Positions 59,044 to 64,000 of a stretch of DNA of 64,000 nt are shown here, one piece after another; position 1 is the stretch's first letter; every line of letters starts with the position of its first letter. The notes below the pieces were generated by a model that saw only the letters and a list, made by a program, of their open reading frames with translations, ran no database searches and was not told where the DNA came from. Source of the DNA: Clostridia bacterium (GTDB taxonomy: Bacteria; Bacillota; Clostridia; Peptostreptococcales; Acidaminobacteraceae); assembly GCA_016937975.1 (NCBI GenBank), contig JAFGVN010000012.1, forward strand, positions 1-64,000. The letters are read 5' to 3'. A program made the position numbers and the translations under genes.

Positions 59044-59982
59044 TTAGTTCATTGTTGGATTAAGTGGTAAATACTTAATCATGTTGTCAGAATTCATATC
59101 AATAATAAATTTCTTTGAAGTTTTAGCCAATACTCTTTCCATTGTTTCAATGTATAAACGTGTTAAAGTAATTTCTTGAGATTGGTCATAGTTTTTCAAA
59201 ATCTCTGTAAAGGCTGCAACATCACCTCTAGCTGCTGCCATACGTGTTTGTTGATATTGGTAAGCTTCATTTAGAACGACAGTTGCATTAGCGTCAGCTT
59301 CAGGAATTTGCTCGTTTCTATAACGGATTGCTTGTTGTTTGAAAGCGTCCTTTTCGTTTTCAGCGATGTTTACACTATCATAAGCCTCTTGAACGGGTTC
59401 GGGAACAATTACATCTGTCAACTTCACACTTGTGATATTAATGCCTAAACCATATGTATTTAATTTCTTTTGTAATTCAGGCAATACTTCTACTGCAATG
59501 TCCTCTTTTTTTACCAATGCAGTATCTAAATCTTTGCTTTGCATGTTGCGTCTTAAAACTGACTCGAATGCAAGACGAATCGTGCCTTCTTGATCAGCAC
59601 AGTTAAATAAATAAGCTTCGGCATCTACAATTTTATATTGTACAATTGCGCCCATATTGACTACTTTACGACCACTTGTAATAACAATTGCTTCATCATC
59701 CACTTCAATGTAAGTAGCAGAAGAAGAAGTCGTTGCTTCTTGATCAATACGATAGCCGTACTGAATACTTCTTAAGTCATTAACGTTAATGATTTTTACT
59801 GTATCTACAAATGGCATTTTTAAATGAATACCTGGTTCTTCAACGATGTCAACGACTTCGCCAAAACGTTGAATAACAGCTTGTTCTGTGTTTCCTAAAT
59901 TATAAATACCGTTGAACACCGCAAAAGCACCAATAGCTAAAATTACGATGAGTACAACAATACTTGTTAGGGTTTTATCCAT
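59044..59982 (-). CDS. hflK: HflK-like SPFH-domain membrane protein
   Basis: This is the first gene of the hflKC pair. The 312-residue protein has an N-terminal transmembrane segment (LTSIVVLIVILAIGAFAVFNGIY), then the SPFH domain (NTEQAVIQRFGEVVDIVEEPGIHLKMPFVDTVKIINV, IVQYKIVDAEAYLF, DVIVPEPVQEAYDSV), and a helical region with YQYQQTRMAAARGDVAAFTEILKNY. The start at 59982 with AAGGAGGA is used; the frame to 60009 precedes that site. The naming of HflK against HflC follows gene order and the VIPEPVQEA-type motif and is tentative. Confidence 0.86.
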   Translation of the reverse strand: MDKTLTSIVVLIVILAIGAFAVFNGIYNLGNTEQAVIQRFGEVVDIVEEPGIHLKMPFVDTVKIINVNDLRSIQYGYRIDQEATTSSSATYIEVDDEAIVITSGRKVVNMGAIVQYKIVDAEAYLFNCADQEGTIRLAFESVLRRNMQSKDLDTALVKKEDIAVEVLPELQKKLNTYGLGINITSVKLTDVIVPEPVQEAYDSVNIAENEKDAFKQQAIRYRNEQIPEADANATVVLNEAYQYQQTRMAAARGDVAAFTEILKNYDQSQEITLTRLYIETMERVLAKTSKKFIIDMNSDNMIKYLPLNPTMN

Positions 59983-60144
59983 ATTGTCCTCCTTATTCAA
60001 TTGAATCACCTGTATCTAGTTTATGATGAATATGCAAATATAACAATGAATTCGAGTTAACATTTATATTCTTTTAAGATATTCTTAATGAGTTATGTAA
60101 TGAATAAGGAAAATTTCATGATATAATTTTTTATGGAGGCAAAA

Positions 60145-60978
60145 ATGATAAAACGATATTTTAAAGAAATTATAATGCGATTGAAAGAACATCACATAGA
60201 ATCTTTTTCTTCTCAAATCGCCTTTTACATGTTACTTTCGATATTTCCTTTTCTGATTCTACTTTTCATGTTTTTAACAAAATTGTCCATAGATTCAGTA
60301 GAGGGAATGACGGATATTTATAAAATGCTCCCAAATCAAGTGAGTCAAATCATACAAGATTATTTGTCCTATTCAAAACAATTTTCGAATAAGGTTTTTT
60401 CACCTCTTTTGATCGTGGCTATTTGGATGTCCAGTAATGCTGTTATTGCTTTGATGAAGGCTGTAAATATTGCTTATAATTTAGAGGAAACACGGAATTA
60501 TTTTATAAGAAAAGGGATCTCCATCTTATGTACCCTGTTGATTATTGTTGTGATTTTAATTGCGATTATTATTCCTAATATTGGAGTTTTTGCAATGGGT
60601 TATGTGAGAAAATACATTCATATGCCTGAAATGAATTTGTTTATCTTTAATATAATTAGATTGGTTATTTCAACTGCCGTTTTATTTTTAGTGCTTGCAT
60701 TTCTATATAGGACATTACCCAACAAGAAACTTAAGTACAAAGCCGTTTTACCCGGAACAGTCTTCTCATTTTTGGGTTTAATGGCTACATCTGTATTGTT
60801 TTCAACTTTCGTTCAAAATTATGCTCAGTATTCCATTGTTTATGGCTCATTGGCTGCAGTTATTGTTTTGATGATTTGGTTATTCTTATGTGGCATGATA
60901 TTAATGCTAGGCAGCGAAATTAACGCAATAAAGGATATGATAGCTCATGAGTCAGATGGAGTTCATCCAGTAAAATGA
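60145..60978 (+). CDS. YihY/BrkB-family inner membrane protein
   Basis: A 277-residue membrane protein with six hydrophobic segments, starting with SFSSQIAFYMLLSIFPFLILLFMFL and containing LLIVAIWMSSNAVIALMKAVNIAYNLEETRNYFIRKGISILCTLL, ending in the conserved SIVYGSLAAVIVLMIWLFLCGMILMLGSEINA. This is the YihY/BrkB signature; the biochemical role is unclear. An extended -10 promoter (TGATATAAT, 60119-60127) lies just before GGAGG. ATG 60145 is chosen since 60133 includes the ribosome binding site. No clear terminator follows. Confidence 0.9.
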   Translation: MIKRYFKEIIMRLKEHHIESFSSQIAFYMLLSIFPFLILLFMFLTKLSIDSVEGMTDIYKMLPNQVSQIIQDYLSYSKQFSNKVFSPLLIVAIWMSSNAVIALMKAVNIAYNLEETRNYFIRKGISILCTLLIIVVILIAIIIPNIGVFAMGYVRKYIHMPEMNLFIFNIIRLVISTAVLFLVLAFLYRTLPNKKLKYKAVLPGTVFSFLGLMATSVLFSTFVQNYAQYSIVYGSLAAVIVLMIWLFLCGMILMLGSEINAIKDMIAHESDGVHPVK

Positions 60979-61030
60979 ATTGACAATTTTTTGAAGGTGT
61001 AGATTTTTTTTGGAATCTTAATAAATATGC

Positions 61031-61059
61031 TTGACATCGATTATTTATACTGATATTAT
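61031..61059 (+). promoter_or_regulatory. Sigma-A promoter of the leucine operon
   Basis: TTGACA (61031-61036), 17-nt spacer, TATTAT (61054-61059); predicted start near 61066, just before the T-box leader. Confidence 0.75.
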
Positions 61060-61065
61060 CGAATA

Positions 61066-61289
61066 CAATATAAAAATGCATTGATGGAGAGCATATGTAA
61101 AGACAGCGCACAGAGAGTCGGTGGTTGGTGTGAACCGATAGTGTCTCAAGTATTTCTCGCTCCTGAGCTATATTTCTGAAATCAGTAGGAAATATCGGTT
61201 AGTACCGTTATATACATTTAAGAGGTCATTTTGACAATTAAGGTGGTACCGCGGGTATAACTCGTCCTTTTTCAAGGACGGGTTTTTTT
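61066..61289 (+). promoter_or_regulatory. T-box leader of leuA, likely leucine-specific
   Basis: This riboswitch reads tRNA charging and controls the leucine operon. Visible parts are a stem I region with AGAGAGTCGGTGGTTGGTGTGAACCGA (61110-61137), the T-box core AGGTGGTACCGCG (61241-61253) that pairs with the tRNA acceptor end, and the terminator CTCGTCCTT / AAGGACGGG (61261-61282) with T-run. A CTC triplet followed by AAG at 61145-61147 is a candidate Leu specifier codon; this placement is tentative, since I folded stem I by eye. Bases 60979-61030 and 61290-61392 hold no gene. Confidence 0.92.
61261..61289 (+). terminator. T-box terminator hairpin
   Basis: Stem CTCGTCCTT (61261-61269) / AAGGACGGG (61274-61282), one T-G wobble, loop TTTC, then TTTTTTT. 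Its 5' side competes with the T-box antiterminator. Confidence 0.92.
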
Positions 61290-61392
61290 ATTTTCAACTT
61301 TAATTGACTGAATATTTTGAGAATCGTAATGGGAAGGCTTATTTTTTATAAAGCAATATTGGAAAATAAAGTATATTTTGGGAGGAATTGTT

Positions 61393-62961
61393 ATGAAAAT
61401 TAAAGTTTTTGATACAACATTAAGAGATGGGGAACAGTCACCGGGTTGCAGCATGCATTTGACTGAAAAATTAGAAGTTGCTAAGCAATTGGAAAAACTC
61501 GGTGTAGATGTAATAGAAGCAGGATTTGCCATTGCATCAGAAGGAGACTTTCAAGCCATTCAAGAAATCTCAAAGGTGATTAAGGGTGCGACGGTTGCCA
61601 GTTTGGCGAGAGCAACAAAAGAGGATATTTTAAGAGCATATGATGCAGTAAAAGGCGCAAAACATCCTAGAATACATACCTTTATTGCAACTTCTGATAT
61701 TCACTTAAACTATAAACTTAAGAAAACAAGAGAAGAGGTTATTGACATCACGAAAGAAATGGTGACATATGCGAGAAGTTTATGTGAGGATGTGGAGTTT
61801 TCCTGTGAAGATGCCACAAGAACAGATCCAGAATTCTTGAGAGTGGTTATTGAATCCGCTATTGAGTCAGGGGCAAGAACCATTAATATTCCAGATACTG
61901 TTGGCTATACGACACCAACAGAATACTATGACTTGATTACTTACATCAAACAAAAGACTAAAGGTATTGAAGATGTTGTGATCTCAGTGCATTGCCATAA
62001 TGATTTGGGGTTGGCAGTCGCAAATTCCTTGGCTGCAATTTCTGCAGGTGCAACTCAAGTGGAATGTACCATAAATGGTTTGGGAGAAAGAGCTGGCAAT
62101 GCTGCTCTGGAAGAACTGGTTATGGCAATGGCTACAAGGAAAGATTTATATGCTTATGAAACCAATATCAAAACAAAAGAAATCATGCACACCAGTAATT
62201 TGGTGAGTTACATTACAGGGGTAGCAGTACAACCCAATAAAGCTATCGTTGGTGCAAATGCCTTTTCTCATGAATCTGGCATCCATCAGCATGGTGTTCT
62301 AAATCATGCTAGCACCTATGAAATTATGCAGCCAGAACATGTCGGTAGGAGACAAAATGAATTGGTTATGGGGAAACATTCTGGTAAACATGCATTTAAA
62401 GAGAAAATTAAACAAATGGGATTTGACTTAACAGAGCAGCAAATCACACAAGCTTTTAGTGAGTTTAAAGCGCTTTTGGATAAAAAGAAAAATATCTTTG
62501 ATGCAGATATAGCTGCCATTGTGAGAAATGAAACTTTACCCGTGGAAGAAATTATCTTCTTAAGAGATTTTACTGTTCACGCTGGTAATCAGTTAACGGC
62601 AACAGCCCATGTCGCTGTGGATATAGAAGGGGTTTCTTATCGATGTGCAGAAATTGGTGACGGTCCTATCGATGCCGCTTTTAAAGCCATACAAAGAATA
62701 ACCGGTATTCATTTAAACCTTAAAGACTATAAGGTTCATTCAGTTTCAAGTGGTAAAGATGCCCAAGGCGAAGCTTTTGTTAAGGTCCTTGAAGAAGGTC
62801 TTGAATATACAGGTAGAGGCTTAAGTACAGATGTCATTGAGGCCAGCATCCTTGCTTATGTATCGGTTATGAACAAGATATTAAGAGATTCAGTTCGTTA
62901 CAATGCCATGAAAGAGCAATTAGATGATAATTTAGATTTGATGATGGAGGAAGCCATATGA
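61393..62961 (+). CDS. leuA: 2-isopropylmalate synthase
   Basis: This enzyme condenses acetyl-CoA with 2-ketoisovalerate in leucine synthesis. The 522-residue protein has the HMGL-like start [88 protein letters not shown] and [11 protein letters not shown], and a C-terminal LeuA allosteric domain with [15 protein letters not shown]. The ATG at 61393 has GGAGGAA upstream; a TTG at 61378 is not used. A T-box precedes it, and its stop overlaps leuC (ATGA). Confidence 0.96.
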   Translation: MKIKVFDTTLRDGEQSPGCSMHLTEKLEVAKQLEKLGVDVIEAGFAIASEGDFQAIQEISKVIKGATVASLARATKEDILRAYDAVKGAKHPRIHTFIATSDIHLNYKLKKTREEVIDITKEMVTYARSLCEDVEFSCEDATRTDPEFLRVVIESAIESGARTINIPDTVGYTTPTEYYDLITYIKQKTKGIEDVVISVHCHNDLGLAVANSLAAISAGATQVECTINGLGERAGNAALEELVMAMATRKDLYAYETNIKTKEIMHTSNLVSYITGVAVQPNKAIVGANAFSHESGIHQHGVLNHASTYEIMQPEHVGRRQNELVMGKHSGKHAFKEKIKQMGFDLTEQQITQAFSEFKALLDKKKNIFDADIAAIVRNETLPVEEIIFLRDFTVHAGNQLTATAHVAVDIEGVSYRCAEIGDGPIDAAFKAIQRITGIHLNLKDYKVHSVSSGKDAQGEAFVKVLEEGLEYTGRGLSTDVIEASILAYVSVMNKILRDSVRYNAMKEQLDDNLDLMMEEAI

Positions 62962-64000
62962 AAATGACCATGACACAGAAAATTATGGCAGCTCATACTG
63001 ATCAGGCAGTATATCCAGGTGCGTATATACATTGTGATTTGGATATGCTTTTAGGCAATGATATCACCACACCAGTTGCCATAGATGCTTTTCAGATGCA
63101 TCAACACAAGGAGGTATTTGACAGAAAAAAGATATCAATCGTGCCAGATCATTTCACTCCAAATAAAGACATCGCTTCTGCACTGCAATGTCAAAAGGTA
63201 AGAAGATTTGTACAGGAACATAAAATAGAGCATTATTTTGAAATTGGTGAAATGGGTATAGAACATGCGCTTTTACCGGAGAAGGGTTTGGTGAAAAGTG
63301 GTGATATGATTATCGGTGCCGATTCTCATACTTGCACTTTTGGTGCATTGGGTGCATTCTCTACAGGCATTGGTAGTACAGACTTGGCAGCTGCCATGGT
63401 CACGGGAAAGTGTTGGTTTAAAGTACCAGAAGCCATTGAAGTAGAACTCATTGGCAAACCCAATGGCTATGTTTCAGGCAAAGATGTAATTTTAAAATTA
63501 ATAGGAATATTAGGCGTTGATGGAGCAAGGTATAAATCTTTGGAATTTACAGGTGAAGGCATTTCTCATTTGTCCATGGATGATCGCTTTACCATTTCAA
63601 ATATGGTGATAGAAGCTGGCGCAAAGAATGGCATATTTCCAGTAGATGAAAAAACGAAGGCTTATATGGATGCAAATCATCTGGACTATCCAATTTATGA
63701 AGCGGATGAAGATGCAATTTATATAGAGAAAATTACCATTGATTTATCTACTTTAGAACCAATTGTAGCAAAACCTCATTTGCCTTCAAACATTGAAAAG
63801 GCAGCGAAGTTAAATCACATTTTAATTGATCAGGTGGTCATTGGTTCTTGTACCAATGGAAGATTATCAGATCTTCGTATAGCTGCTGAAATCCTATCGG
63901 GCAAGAAGATAAAAAAAGGTCTTCGCTTAATTGTCTTTCCGGCCACTCAAAAAATCTATTTGGAAGCCATGAGAGCGGGTTATATTGAAAGCATCATTGA
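62958..64000 (+). CDS. leuC: 3-isopropylmalate dehydratase large subunit (partial, runs off the window)
   Basis: This aconitase-family enzyme isomerises isopropylmalate in leucine synthesis. The first 347 residues are visible, translated from ATG 62958 which overlaps the leuA stop by 4 nt. Motifs are [58 protein letters not shown] and [20 protein letters not shown], whose Cys is the first 4Fe-4S ligand. The remaining two Cys ligands would lie beyond the window end. A leuD gene is expected next. Confidence 0.93.
   Translation, partial: MKMTMTQKIMAAHTDQAVYPGAYIHCDLDMLLGNDITTPVAIDAFQMHQHKEVFDRKKISIVPDHFTPNKDIASALQCQKVRRFVQEHKIEHYFEIGEMGIEHALLPEKGLVKSGDMIIGADSHTCTFGALGAFSTGIGSTDLAAAMVTGKCWFKVPEAIEVELIGKPNGYVSGKDVILKLIGILGVDGARYKSLEFTGEGISHLSMDDRFTISNMVIEAGAKNGIFPVDEKTKAYMDANHLDYPIYEADEDAIYIEKITIDLSTLEPIVAKPHLPSNIEKAAKLNHILIDQVVIGSCTNGRLSDLRIAAEILSGKKIKKGLRLIVFPATQKIYLEAMRAGYIESII

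Noticed and set aside
61378-61392. TTG start for leuA at 61378
   Set aside because: The extra codons are the ribosome binding site itself (GGAGGAA); ATG 61393 gives the canonical family start.

Overview
The window is about 64 kb of AT-rich, gene-dense DNA from a bacterium that looks like an anaerobic, low-GC Gram-positive (Clostridia). The indications are AAGGAGG-type ribosome binding sites, a T-box leader, a GntR/YtrA-type ABC operon, a trimeric bifurcating-type [FeFe]-hydrogenase, the agmatine deiminase pathway, DUF1189/YqeK/YkuS/YjbQ-type Firmicute families, and tight operons with 4-29 nt overlaps. I saw no rRNA, tRNA, prophage, insertion sequence or CRISPR array. The window ends inside leuC.

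Layout. (1) 114-2420 (-): polar amino-acid ABC importer. (2) 2647-3680: YqeK-type HD hydrolase and a NUDIX hydrolase. (3) 3828-7598: a histidine kinase with a periplasmic-binding-protein sensor domain and an NtrC-type sigma-54 activator, closed by a terminator. A near-consensus sigma-54 promoter follows, then about 390 nt of apparently non-coding, structured sequence with its own terminator. I regard this candidate sigma-54-dependent RNA as the most novel item in the window. (4) 7899-18792: polyamine/agmatine island. It holds aguB-speE-speA-speE, a divergent Lrp/AsnC regulator, and then SSS transporter-ptcA-aguA-APC transporter-arcC. Arginine is decarboxylated to agmatine and deiminated to N-carbamoylputrescine. 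That intermediate can be hydrolysed (AguB) or phosphorolysed (PtcA plus carbamate kinase, yielding ATP). (5) 18897-22630: two GNAT proteins, a 2H phosphoesterase broken by an in-frame stop, a HAD hydrolase and an unknown membrane protein. (6) 22734-26203 (-): hydCBA hydrogenase with a Rex-like operator upstream. (7) 26613-34377: methionine aminopeptidase, unknown lipoproteins, nitroreductase, PspC and UPF0173 genes. (8) 34377-38705: YjbQ, DUF2007, a GntR-ABC operon, a TIM-barrel epimerase, a histidine phosphatase and a 46-aa zinc-ribbon protein.

(9) 38799-50600: an unknown Cys-motif protein; an RsgA-type GTPase preceded by a 22-codon leader ORF and mutually exclusive antiterminator/terminator hairpins (second strongest finding); M23 and M17 peptidases; ApbE and NusG-II proteins; DinB; an alpha/beta hydrolase lipoprotein; and YbjQ. 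(10) 51448-57862: a nine-gene chorismate-to-folate operon (pabA, pabB, pabC, unknown NTase-like gene, folE, folP, folB, folK, aroF). (11) 57893-59982 (-): hflK-hflC. (12) 60145-64000: BrkB-like membrane protein, then a T-box-controlled leucine operon (leuA, leuC partial).

Functions are assigned from recognised motifs and gene context only; no database search was run. Promoters, operators and the RNA element are read by eye.
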